From positions 1 through 7,553 of the forward strand of contig CAJOPM010000126.1 of assembly GCA_905236225.1 (NCBI GenBank): a stretch of 7,553 bases of DNA, in the 5' to 3' direction. Source of the stretch: an uncultured Eubacterium sp. Lineage in GTDB: Bacteria > Bacillota > Clostridia > Lachnospirales > Lachnospiraceae. The notes below the pieces were generated by a model. The model had not been told where the DNA came from and made no database searches. It saw nothing but the letters and a program-made list of their open reading frames with translations. Positions 1 to 6,365 of this stretch are shown here, in pieces. The position numbers and the translations under genes were made by a program. Position 1 is the stretch's first letter, and the number at the start of each line of letters is the position of its first letter.

Positions 1-28
1 AAATCTTAAGCGCATCAAAAGCGGAGCG

Positions 29-162
29 TTTATCTCAGTCGGAGATTGCGACGGAATGCTTAGCATTCCTAGTCCTTTAGGGTAACCTTGACTGAGACCA
101 GTTTGTTATAACCCCTACCTTCGCTACGCTTAGAGGAAGGGGTCTTATCCGACTGAGATAAA
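29..162. repeat. Palindromic element with 15-bp terminal inverted repeats and internal hairpins
   Basis: The segment at 29-43 (TTTATCTCAGTCGGA) is the exact reverse complement of 148-162, so the ends can form a 15-bp stem around 104 nt. Inside are a perfect 7-bp hairpin (53-59 with 63-69, loop TTA), extendable by GAC/GTC at 50-52 and 72-74, and a second stem (111-120 with 134-143, one A-A mismatch). Flanking bases continue the inverted repeat imperfectly (AAAGCGG near 18-24, CCGCTTT-like sequence read in reverse near 167-173). No T-run follows, so it is not a simple terminator. It could be a MITE- or REP-like repeated element, or a structured RNA. I cannot tell which without searching for other copies. 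Confidence 0.6.
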
Positions 163-260
163 ATTAGCGGCTTTATACCTAGAGGTTATTTTAACTCATG
201 TGTATATGGGGTGGCAAGCTTAAAGTGTCACATTTGGAATGTATCAGTACAAAAAAGCAT

Positions 261-289
261 TTCACTTTTTGACCAAAATAGATTAAAAT
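261..289 (+). promoter_or_regulatory. Candidate sigma-A promoter, distal, for the ATPase-oxidoreductase operon
   Basis: TTCACT (261-266) and TAAAAT (284-289) are separated by 17 bp; they match the -35 consensus at 4 of 6 and the -10 consensus at 5 of 6 positions. An overlapping TTGACC at 269-274 has no good -10 partner. A start near 296 would give a leader of about 80 nt. Confidence 0.4.
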
Positions 290-324
290 TGAAATACACG
301 AATTATGTAACAGTGACAGAATCG

Positions 325-353
325 TTTATATCTGGAAGAGATTTTGTGATAAT
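325..353 (+). promoter_or_regulatory. Candidate extended -10 promoter, proximal, for the operon
   Basis: TTTATA (325-330) is followed after 17 bp by GATAAT (348-353), which is preceded by TGT, giving an extended -10. A start near 360 would leave only about 18 nt before the ATG at 378, just enough for the GAGGT ribosome binding site at 365-369. It is a weaker -35 than usual, and may act with or instead of the promoter at 261-289. Confidence 0.35.
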
Positions 354-377
354 ATGCACAAGATGAGGTAGATAACA

Positions 378-1121
378 ATGGCAAGCGAAGTTTTGGATGT
401 TATTTCCAACCTTATAGAAGATAAGACGAATTTCGTATTCGTTGGTGAGGCAGGCAGTGGTAAAAGTGAAGTCTGTCTTAATTTTGCCAAGTACCTTATC
501 CAACTCGGTGATAAAGAGGTTCATTTTTTTGATATGGACATGACTAAGCCGCTTTTTAGATCCAGAGATGTCTGTCAACAGATGGAAGATATCGGAGTTA
601 TCTTCCATTTCGAAGAGCAGTTTATGGATGCGCCGACTATGGTTGGCGGTGTTAACTCTTTGATGAGAGATGATTCTTGTTATGTAATACTTGACGTAGG
701 CGGAGACTATATCGGCGCTCGTTCTATTGGGGGCTACGCTCCGAAGATTAACAAGGATAACTGCATAGTCTATTATGTGCTGAACGCATACAGGCCATGG
801 TCTTATGACATCGATCATATTGATGGCACACTTGGTAAGATTTTAGGCGTTTCACACATCCAACTTGGAAAACTCCACATGATTAACAATCCTAATAACG
901 GTTACAGCACAACAGCTGATGAATTCATTGAAGGCTGCCGTAAGATGAGTGAGATTATCACTCCTTATGTTGCAGTTGATTTTGCATGCGTCAATGAGCC
1001 GCTTTATGAAGAGGTCAAAGATTCGGCGGGGGTGCCTGTCATACCGATTAAGCTATATCTTACTTATCCTTGGATTGATGTTTCGAGTACCGGCGGCATG
1101 CCGATACCCGGCAGAGGATAG
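378..1121 (+). CDS. P-loop ATPase/GTPase of unknown role, first gene of the oxidoreductase operon
   Basis: A 247-residue soluble protein with no signal peptide or membrane segment. Its Walker A loop is GEAGSGKS at residues 23-30, directly after a hydrophobic strand (FVFVG). A second strand ends in the acidic patch DMDMTK (52-57), and another hydrophobic strand ends in DVGGD (106-110), which resembles the Walker B/DxxG of SIMIBI-class NTPases (MinD/ParA relatives). These features support nucleotide binding and hydrolysis. The substrate or partner is not identifiable. The ATG at 378 follows GAGGT at 365-369. The gene ends 64 bp before the ferredoxin subunit with no terminator between, so it is probably co-transcribed with it. 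That placement suggests a link to the oxidoreductase (assembly, activation or regulation), but this is inference. It could instead be an unrelated passenger ATPase. Confidence 0.75.
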   Translation: MASEVLDVISNLIEDKTNFVFVGEAGSGKSEVCLNFAKYLIQLGDKEVHFFDMDMTKPLFRSRDVCQQMEDIGVIFHFEEQFMDAPTMVGGVNSLMRDDSCYVILDVGGDYIGARSIGGYAPKINKDNCIVYYVLNAYRPWSYDIDHIDGTLGKILGVSHIQLGKLHMINNPNNGYSTTADEFIEGCRKMSEIITPYVAVDFACVNEPLYEEVKDSAGVPVIPIKLYLTYPWIDVSSTGGMPIPGRG

Positions 1122-1152
1122 AGAAAGGCTATAAAGGATCATAGGTTAGCAA

Positions 1153-1178
1153 TTCGAAGTTGTAGGTTCGAAAGGAGG
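1153..1178 (+). promoter_or_regulatory. Small hairpin abutting the delta-subunit ribosome binding site
   Basis: TTCGAA at 1153-1158 can pair with TTCGAA at 1167-1172 around an 8-nt loop. The last two paired bases are the first two of the AAAGGAGG ribosome binding site (1171-1178), which lies 7 nt before the ATG at 1186. The stem is only 6 bp with four A-T pairs, so any effect on translation would be mild. It may be chance. Confidence 0.25.
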
Positions 1179-1185
1179 AAAGCAA

Positions 1186-1395
1186 ATGGCACAAGGAAAA
1201 ATCGAGGTTATAGCCGAGCGCTGCAAAAGCTGTGGCTACTGCATCAAGTACTGTCCAAAGAATGTACTCGAAGTAGGTAACAAGGTAAATTCAAAGGGTT
1301 ACGAATACGTTTATGCCGCTCGTCCTGATGATTGTATCGGATGCGCAATGTGTGGCCGTGTTTGTCCGGATGGAGCAATTGACGTTTACAAATAA
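1186..1395 (+). CDS. 2-oxoacid:ferredoxin oxidoreductase, delta subunit (2x[4Fe-4S] ferredoxin-like)
   Basis: A 69-residue bacterial-type ferredoxin with two complete CxxCxxCxxxCP motifs: C13, C16, C19, C23-P and C50, C53, C56, C60-P. These bind two [4Fe-4S] clusters. The second motif runs into DGAID, as is typical of this family. The small size and the position directly before the alpha subunit identify it as the delta subunit (KorD/VorD-type) of a four-subunit enzyme. In the family it carries electrons from the thiamine site to soluble ferredoxin. The ATG at 1186 is set by a strong AAAGGAGG at 1171-1178. The stop codon TAA (1393-1395) touches the next ribosome binding site, indicating tight co-translation with the alpha gene. 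A stand-alone ferredoxin is possible but much less likely in this context. Confidence 0.9.
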   Translation: MAQGKIEVIAERCKSCGYCIKYCPKNVLEVGNKVNSKGYEYVYAARPDDCIGCAMCGRVCPDGAIDVYK

Positions 1396-1408
1396 GGAGG
1401 TTTAGATA

Positions 1409-2482
1409 ATGGCTAGAGTATTTATGAAAGGCTGCGAGGCTATAGCAGAGGCAGCTGTCAGAGCTGGATGCCGGTTCTTTGCCGGATATCCTATAACGCC
1501 CCAGAACGAGATCCCGGAGTATTTTGCAAGAAGACTTCCTGAAGTAGGCGGAAACTTCGTTCAGGGTGAATCAGAAGTAGCATCAGTTAATATGGTATAT
1601 GGAGCTGCAGCAGCAGGAACCAGATCCATGACATCATCATCAAGCCCTGGAATTGCGCTTAAGAGCGAGGGTATTTCATACTGCGCATCAGCAAGAATTC
1701 CAATGGTTTATGCTAATATTTCAAGAGGTGGCCCGGGCGTTGGAGCTATCCAGCCTGCACAGCAGGATTATTTCCAGGCAACAAAGGCATCAGGAAACGG
1801 TGGTTTTGAGATGATGGTACTTGCTCCTGCAACAGTTCAGGAAGCAGTTGATATGACATATGAAGCATTCGACCTTGCAGATAGAGATATGAATCCTGTT
1901 CTTATTCTTGCAGACGGTGTTATCGGAACTATGATGGAGCCTGTAGAGCTTCCCGAAATGAAGTCTGACGAAGAAGTAGCTAAGATTAAAGAGAACAAGA
2001 AAAAATGGGCCTGTATCGGACATAAGCTTGACTATGCTAACAGATCATGGATCCAACCAGGACAGTGGTCTACAGAAGTACAGCAGAAGTGCAACGAAGA
2101 AGCAGAGGCAATGTATCGTACATGGGAGCCCAGAGTTGAGGAATATAAGATTGAAGATGCAGAGATTGTTATCGCATCTTATGGTATTTCAGGACGTATC
2201 TCTAAATACGTTGTTGATGCTTTAAGAGAAGAAGGTATCAAGGTTGGCCTTATAAGAGCTCTTACGGTACATCCGTTCCCGTACAAATCTTTTGACAATA
2301 TTGATTATAGCAAGTGCAAGGCAGTATTAGACGTTGAGATGTCAATACCTGCACAGTTCGTACAGGACGTTGAGAGTGGTGTTAAAGAGCGTTGTCCTAT
2401 AGAAACTTGCCTGTGTTCAGGTGGTAACATTATGAGCAAAGAGGCAGTTATTGAAGCTGTTAAAAAGATTGCAGGGAAATAA
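1409..2482 (+). CDS. vorB: 2-oxoacid:ferredoxin oxidoreductase, alpha subunit (VorB/KorA family)
   Basis: A 357-residue cytoplasmic protein, the normal length for a stand-alone alpha subunit. The N-terminal domain contains FFAGYPITPQNEIPE (residues 23-37), GESEVAS (53-59, with E56 the likely acidic residue acting on thiamine diphosphate), the TSSSSPGIALKSEGI segment (75-89) and RGGPG (106-110). All are hallmarks of the pyruvate-ferredoxin oxidoreductase N-terminal (pyrimidine-binding) domain. The remainder, with GISGR and a VLDVEMS segment, fits the transketolase C-terminal-like domain. With the beta subunit it forms the catalytic core that decarboxylates a 2-oxoacid and passes electrons to the clusters. 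The ATG at 1409 follows GGAGG at 1396-1400. Such proteins are usually annotated as 3-methyl-2-oxobutanoate (2-ketoisovalerate) oxidoreductase VorB. The family overlaps with 2-oxoglutarate (KorA) enzymes, so substrate is uncertain. Confidence 0.92.
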   Translation: MARVFMKGCEAIAEAAVRAGCRFFAGYPITPQNEIPEYFARRLPEVGGNFVQGESEVASVNMVYGAAAAGTRSMTSSSSPGIALKSEGISYCASARIPMVYANISRGGPGVGAIQPAQQDYFQATKASGNGGFEMMVLAPATVQEAVDMTYEAFDLADRDMNPVLILADGVIGTMMEPVELPEMKSDEEVAKIKENKKKWACIGHKLDYANRSWIQPGQWSTEVQQKCNEEAEAMYRTWEPRVEEYKIEDAEIVIASYGISGRISKYVVDALREEGIKVGLIRALTVHPFPYKSFDNIDYSKCKAVLDVEMSIPAQFVQDVESGVKERCPIETCLCSGGNIMSKEAVIEAVKKIAGK

Positions 2483-2495
2483 GGAGGTGCCGAAA

Positions 2496-3248
2496 ATGGA
2501 AAAGATTTATACAAGAACTAAGACTATCCAGGAAGATAAAGTTTCGGGCTTCTGTCCCGGATGTATGCATTCCACAGTCATCAAGCTTATTGGTGAAGTA
2601 ATGGAAGAGCTTGACGTAATTGACAAGACAGTCTGCATCACAGGTATCGGATGCTGCGGTCTTCATATGGATTATATTGCATATGATACTATTACCGCAC
2701 CTCACGGTCGTGCCTGTGCTGTAGCTACAGGTATGAAGAGAAGTAATCCTGATAGCTTGATATTTACATATCAAGGAGATGGAGATTTTGCTTCTATCGG
2801 ACTTGCAGAGAGTGTTTCAGCTGCTAACCGCGGTGAGAACATCACAGTAATATTCATTAACAACGGTATTTACGGTATGACAGGTGGACAGATGGCTCCT
2901 ACCACACTTATCGGTATGAAAGCTTCTACAGCACCTAAGGGTCGTATCGCAGAAGAGCATGGTTATCCTATGCATATGTGTGAGATATTAAATCAGCTTA
3001 CAGCTCCTTATTATCTTGAGAGAACAAGCTGTAATACTCCGCAAAATGTTATGAAGACAAAGAACGCCATTAAGAAGGCATTCAAGAATCAGCTTGAAGG
3101 CAAAGGCTTCTCAATGGTAGAGATAGTAACAAGCTGCCCGACCAACTGGGGATTAGAGCCTCTTGACTCTCTTGATTTCCTTGAGGAGAAGATGCTTCCC
3201 GAGTACCCACTTGGTCTCGTTAGAGATAAAGATAAGAAGGAGGCGTAA
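2496..3248 (+). CDS. 2-oxoacid:ferredoxin oxidoreductase, beta subunit (thiamine diphosphate binding)
   Basis: A 250-residue protein starting at the ATG at 2496, which has AAGGAGG (2481-2487) 8 nt upstream. A longer in-frame start at 2451 would lie inside the alpha gene and lacks this signal, so I reject it. The thiamine diphosphate/Mg motif is GDGD (94-97) running to NN (122-123), followed by GIYGMTGGQ. CPGC (20-23), C53 in GIGCCG (50-55) and C214 in SCPTNW match the four cysteines that bind the [4Fe-4S] cluster in short beta subunits of the KorB/VorA type. HGR (70-72) is also conserved in the family. The protein binds the cofactor diphosphate and the proximal cluster and works as a dimer of heteromers with alpha, gamma and delta. 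Its last codons contain the ribosome binding site of the gamma gene, which begins 5 bp after the stop. Confidence 0.92.
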   Translation: MEKIYTRTKTIQEDKVSGFCPGCMHSTVIKLIGEVMEELDVIDKTVCITGIGCCGLHMDYIAYDTITAPHGRACAVATGMKRSNPDSLIFTYQGDGDFASIGLAESVSAANRGENITVIFINNGIYGMTGGQMAPTTLIGMKASTAPKGRIAEEHGYPMHMCEILNQLTAPYYLERTSCNTPQNVMKTKNAIKKAFKNQLEGKGFSMVEIVTSCPTNWGLEPLDSLDFLEEKMLPEYPLGLVRDKDKKEA

Positions 3249-3253
3249 GGTAT

Positions 3254-3799
3254 ATGGAAACAAATTTATGCGTAGCCGGATTCGGCGGCCAGGGTGTTAT
3301 GACACTCGGTAAATTCTTAGCATCAGCTACTTGCGACTCTACAGATAAGAACGTAACTTTCTTCCCGTCATACGGTGCTGAGCAGCGTGGTGGTACAGCA
3401 AACTGCTTCGTAGTTATCTCTGATGATATGGTTGGCGCTCCTTTAGGAGATGTTATGGACGACCTTATTGTTATGAATGGTCCTTCACTTGCGAAGTTTA
3501 TCGGTACACTTAAGAGTGGTGGTAATTTGTTTATCAACAGCTCTATCGTATCAGATGATATTGGAAGAGATGATGTTAAGCTTATCAAGGCTCCTGTTAC
3601 GGAGATGGCTCTTGAGATGGGAAATGCCAAGGTTCTTAACGTTATTATGCTTGGTGTATACGTTGGCTATACAGAGGTTGTTCCTCCGGAAGTTGTATGG
3701 AGTACAATTGAGCATAAGCTTGGCAAGAAGCCTAAACTTCTTCCTCTTAATAAAGAAGCATTTGAGAAAGGTCTTGAGATCGGACGCTCTCAGAAATAA
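3254..3799 (+). CDS. 2-oxoacid:ferredoxin oxidoreductase, gamma subunit
   Basis: A 181-residue protein with the glycine-rich GFGGQGV (residues 9-15) after a short first strand, and SYGAEQRGGTA (39-49). Both are signatures of the pyruvate/ketoisovalerate oxidoreductase catalytic (gamma, KorC-type) domain, which in the family contributes to binding coenzyme A. The length is normal (about 180-190). The ribosome binding site AAGGAGG at 3237-3243 lies within the end of the beta gene, 10 nt before the ATG at 3254. This completes a delta-alpha-beta-gamma set, so the enzyme can be assembled from this operon alone. It is the last gene of the operon: a 6-bp hairpin (3798-3803 with 3810-3815) starts at its stop codon, and a strong terminator follows at 3836-3866. 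A long frame through 3477-4013 is a shadow of this gene and the spacer. Confidence 0.92.
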   Translation: METNLCVAGFGGQGVMTLGKFLASATCDSTDKNVTFFPSYGAEQRGGTANCFVVISDDMVGAPLGDVMDDLIVMNGPSLAKFIGTLKSGGNLFINSSIVSDDIGRDDVKLIKAPVTEMALEMGNAKVLNVIMLGVYVGYTEVVPPEVVWSTIEHKLGKKPKLLPLNKEAFEKGLEIGRSQK

Positions 3800-3835
3800 G
3801 GATTTTATTATCCTTCATATAACAATGCATATCCA

Positions 3836-3866
3836 GAAATCCGCCCATGTGGCGGATTTCTTTTTT
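3836..3866 (+). terminator. Rho-independent terminator of the oxidoreductase operon
   Basis: A perfect 10-bp stem (GAAATCCGCC at 3836-3845 with GGCGGATTTC at 3851-3860), a 5-nt loop CATGT, and then six T residues (3861-3866). It lies 37 bp after the gamma stop codon and is a classic intrinsic terminator. Confidence 0.93.
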
Positions 3867-4057
3867 ATGCAGCTATTGCAAGAGAGCAATATATGCACAA
3901 GAATCGTGCAGGCAACAGAACAGTGCTTGAAACGCAAAATAATAACCGGCGAAAAATATTATAAAATATGGAATGGAAGTTTGTCATTGAACTATTTGGC
4001 TAATAAAATGTAGGCAACTATATGATGTGCGAATTTATATATTTTACTAACAAAATA

Positions 4058-4087
4058 TTGAGTATAAATATGAAAAAAAATTATAAT
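4058..4087 (+). promoter_or_regulatory. Candidate distal sigma-A promoter of the chemoreceptor gene
   Basis: TTGAGT (4058-4063) and a perfect TATAAT (4082-4087) are spaced by 18 bp in AT-rich DNA. A start near 4094 would give a leader of about 150 nt that runs through the second promoter. Confidence 0.5.
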
Positions 4088-4146
4088 GTGCGCTAAATGG
4101 GAGTAAAATTATAGTCAATGCTTGCCGCCTATAGCGTTTAATTATG

Positions 4147-4175
4147 TTGACTTGAATACTTTAAATCGATAAAAT
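4147..4175 (+). promoter_or_regulatory. Candidate proximal sigma-A promoter of the chemoreceptor gene
   Basis: TTGACT (4147-4152, 5 of 6) and TAAAAT (4170-4175, 5 of 6) have the ideal 17-bp spacing. A start near 4182 gives a leader of about 65 nt ending in the AAGGAG ribosome binding site at 4235-4240, 6 nt before the ATG. Confidence 0.65.
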
Positions 4176-4246
4176 ACAAATATACGAAAAGCCTTGTATA
4201 TAGGTGATACGGACTGTTTTGCACTGCACGGGGGAAGGAGAACTGT

Positions 4247-6307
4247 ATGAAAAATAAGAAAAATCAAACAGGTAAAACAACCAAGTTAAGAAATGGCATT
4301 CGAACAAAGATGCTTGCGTTTACTCTTTTAATAGCAGTTATACCGCTGTTTGTAGTAGGCATGCTCTCTATATCAAGAATATATAATGAGACTATGTCGC
4401 TTGAGAAAAATGCTGCTTTGCAAAGACTGCAGACAGCTCAGCGCGAGGTACTTTCTCTTATAGATAATACGTTTAACGGAATTGATGTGTTGTCCAAAAA
4501 TACAACAATTATTAAAGCACTTCAAGAGCCAAGCAAAGATAATGTAGCGCAGGCCGAAGAGCTTCTTGTCAATTCCGCACAGGCTTTTCCGGAAGATACG
4601 GGAATATTTGTGTTTGATGTAAATGGACAGCAGATAGTAAGGTCAGACGGAGCAAATTTAGATGATGTATCTGAGCGTATCTATGCGCAAAAAGCGCTTG
4701 AAGGAACAAAATATATTACAGATGTAATTGTATCTATTGTCTCCGGTAACCGTATTGTTGTAATGGCTGAGCCTATATATGACAAGGATGGTAATATTAT
4801 CGGAGGTATAGGTAAACATTCGGAGCTTTATAACCTATCGGAATCACTTTCACAAGTTACATCGGATGATAATGAAATACTGGTGTTTGACAGAGTAGGA
4901 GCGATGGCTGCAACAACCGTTGGCGAGACTGATGATGAAGATTATTCAAATACTAAGTTCTATACGCTCGCATCTGATGATAAGACAGGCTCATATGTTG
5001 GAAGTTGGAACGGCAGCAAAGAGTTGATAACATATACCAAAGAAGCTAATACTTCATATGTTGTGGTAGGACTTACAGATTACGATGTGGTAATGAAGCC
5101 GTTTTACTCAACACTTATAATTACGCTTGTTATTGTTGTGATTGCTATTGTTGTCATTATAATTCTAGGACTTAGATTTGCTTCTGCAATTGCAAAACCG
5201 ATTATAAATGTAGCACAAACTACAGAGCGAATAGCGTCAGGTGACTTAGGCGTTGAAAAAATGCAGCTTAACAGAAAAGATGAGATTGGCAGTATGGTAG
5301 GTTCTGAAAATGTACTTATTGATGAGCTTACAAATGTTATTTCCCATACTAAGAGCGTTGTAGTAAATTTGGGAAATGAAAGTTCGAGCCTGTCACAGTC
5401 TATGGATACAGCTGCAAATGCCAGCAAACAGATTACAAATGCTGTAAACGAAATATCCACAGGGGCGTTATCGCAAGCCGAGAACGTATCAACAGCACAG
5501 ACTAATACCGACAATATAGCACAAGGAGTTGAAGAGATTGCAAGCAATGTATCACAGCTTAATACAAATGCTCAGCAAATGAAAACTTCGTGTGACAGGG
5601 CAATGGATACATTACATACCTTGCTTAATCAAAGTGCTGAGGTCAATGCATCGGTATCCGTGATATCTGAAACTATTGATCAAACCAATAGCTCGGTGCA
5701 ACAGATTAATGAATTTACAAAAGCAATTTCAAATATAGCGGCACAGACCAATCTTCTTTCGCTAAATGCTTCGATAGAAGCGGCACGTGCCGGAGAAGCC
5801 GGCAAAGGTTTTGCTGTAGTTGCTGATGAAATTTCAAAGCTGGCAACTCAAAGCGATGATAGTGCTAAGCAGATCGGAGATATTGTTAATATACTTATAG
5901 CAAGCTCACAGGAGTCTGTTAATGCAATGAATGAGCTTAATGATAACATTAACGTTCAAGAAGAGCAGATACGCTCAACACAGGCCGAGATGGAGGCTAT
6001 GGCAGACAATGTTGAAGAAGTCAGTGCAAGCTCAACCGCAATATCGCAAAACGTTGATGTGCTTGAAAATTCTAAGGATACATTGTTTGGAATAATACAG
6101 GATCTTTCGGCAATATCTGAAGAAAATGCAGCATCGTCACAGGAAACCAATGCATCGATGCAACAGCTTGATGATACGTTTGCTTCAATAGCTGAGTCTG
6201 TTGGAACGCTTCAGGAAATAGCAATAAGGCTTAGCGATACAATTGGTTACTTCCATGATGGAAATGAAGAGAATATAGGTGAAGAGACAGTAGCAGATAG
6301 TGAATAA
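4247..6307 (+). CDS. Methyl-accepting chemotaxis protein with periplasmic-type dCache-like sensor
   Basis: A 686-residue transmembrane chemoreceptor. After a basic N-terminus come a first membrane segment (about 22-42), an extracellular sensor of about 245 residues (43-288), a second membrane segment (290-309, rich in I/V), a HAMP domain (about 310-362) and a long alpha-helical signalling domain. The sensor contains a FVFDVNGQQIVRSDG strand-turn and a KALEGTKYITD segment (149-159), the look of a double-Cache (dCache_1) fold. The signalling tip is EAARAGEAGKGFAVVADE (511-528), nearly invariant in the family, which binds CheA and CheW. Glu/Gln/Ala-rich helices on both sides hold the methylation sites. 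No CheR-docking pentapeptide is visible at the C-terminus. The ligand is unknown: the RxWY motif of amino-acid-binding dCache sensors reads R-I-Y here (144-146). The gene is monocistronic between two promoters and its own terminator. Confidence 0.93.
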   Translation: MKNKKNQTGKTTKLRNGIRTKMLAFTLLIAVIPLFVVGMLSISRIYNETMSLEKNAALQRLQTAQREVLSLIDNTFNGIDVLSKNTTIIKALQEPSKDNVAQAEELLVNSAQAFPEDTGIFVFDVNGQQIVRSDGANLDDVSERIYAQKALEGTKYITDVIVSIVSGNRIVVMAEPIYDKDGNIIGGIGKHSELYNLSESLSQVTSDDNEILVFDRVGAMAATTVGETDDEDYSNTKFYTLASDDKTGSYVGSWNGSKELITYTKEANTSYVVVGLTDYDVVMKPFYSTLIITLVIVVIAIVVIIILGLRFASAIAKPIINVAQTTERIASGDLGVEKMQLNRKDEIGSMVGSENVLIDELTNVISHTKSVVVNLGNESSSLSQSMDTAANASKQITNAVNEISTGALSQAENVSTAQTNTDNIAQGVEEIASNVSQLNTNAQQMKTSCDRAMDTLHTLLNQSAEVNASVSVISETIDQTNSSVQQINEFTKAISNIAAQTNLLSLNASIEAARAGEAGKGFAVVADEISKLATQSDDSAKQIGDIVNILIASSQESVNAMNELNDNINVQEEQIRSTQAEMEAMADNVEEVSASSTAISQNVDVLENSKDTLFGIIQDLSAISEENAASSQETNASMQQLDDTFASIAESVGTLQEIAIRLSDTIGYFHDGNEENIGEETVADSE

Positions 6308-6310
6308 GCA

Positions 6311-6365
6311 AATTCCCCGGTATTTAGAAAGAATGATTTCTAAATGCCGGGGGAATTATTTTTTT
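6311..6365 (+). terminator. Rho-independent terminator after the chemoreceptor, overlapping the convergent gene
   Basis: A stem of about 20 bp (6311-6330 with 6337-6357) with a 6-nt loop GAATGA, one bulged G and one G-U pair, followed by A and seven T residues (6359-6365). It starts 4 bp after the chemoreceptor stop. On the minus strand the same hairpin lies across the end of the AraC-type gene, but the bases after it (TGCTTATTC) are only weakly T-rich. It probably works best for plus-strand transcripts. Confidence 0.9.

Larger units (their letters stand above)
1..377. other. Gene-free upstream region with a palindromic element and promoters
   Basis: No convincing reading frame with a ribosome binding site is visible on either strand before the ATG at 378. 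The left part (29-162) is a structured inverted-repeat element. The stretch 163-260 shows nothing I can name. From 261 to 377 there are two candidate sigma-A promoters and the ribosome binding site of the first gene. A minus-strand frame running through 303-818 is only the antisense of the ATPase gene and its leader. Confidence 0.7.
3867..4246. other. Gene-free AT-rich spacer before the chemoreceptor
   Basis: No reading frame here has a ribosome binding site and family-like content. Just after the terminator are two small perfect hairpins: TATTGC/GCAATA (3874-3879 with 3886-3891) and TGCAC/GTGCA (3894-3898 with 3906-3910). Neither is followed by a T-run. From about 3940 the sequence becomes very AT-rich and contains two tandem sigma-A promoters for the chemoreceptor gene. 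I looked for a cyclic-di-GMP (GEMM) riboswitch in the leader and did not find its conserved core. Confidence 0.6.

Noticed and set aside
29..162. Intrinsic terminator of a gene to the left of the window
   Set aside because: The outer stem encloses over 100 nt and no T-run follows on the plus strand, so it does not fit an intrinsic terminator.
303..818. 171-residue minus-strand frame over the ATPase gene
   Set aside because: Antisense shadow of a gene with clear P-loop motifs; no ribosome binding site or recognisable domain.
2451..2495. Longer start for the beta subunit, beginning inside the alpha gene
   Set aside because: The ATG at 2496 has a strong AAGGAGG at the right distance and the family starts there; the extra 15 residues read through the end of alpha and the ribosome binding site.
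3477..4013. 178-residue plus-strand frame across the gamma gene and the spacer
   Set aside because: It overlaps the well supported gamma gene in another frame, crosses the terminator, has no family-like motif and no ribosome binding site.
4104..4133. SigD (sigma-28) promoter, TAAA then GCCG after 16 bp
   Set aside because: The -10 half matches only GCCG of GCCGATAT and the spacing is off by one; the sigma-A promoters nearby are much better.
4182..4246. Cyclic-di-GMP riboswitch in the chemoreceptor leader
   Set aside because: Common before such genes in Firmicutes, but the conserved GEMM core segments are absent here and upstream to 3867.
5104..5547. 147-residue minus-strand frame inside the chemoreceptor gene
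   Set aside because: Antisense of the second membrane segment and the signalling helices; the low-complexity hydrophobic and serine/cysteine-rich content is typical of antisense coding DNA.
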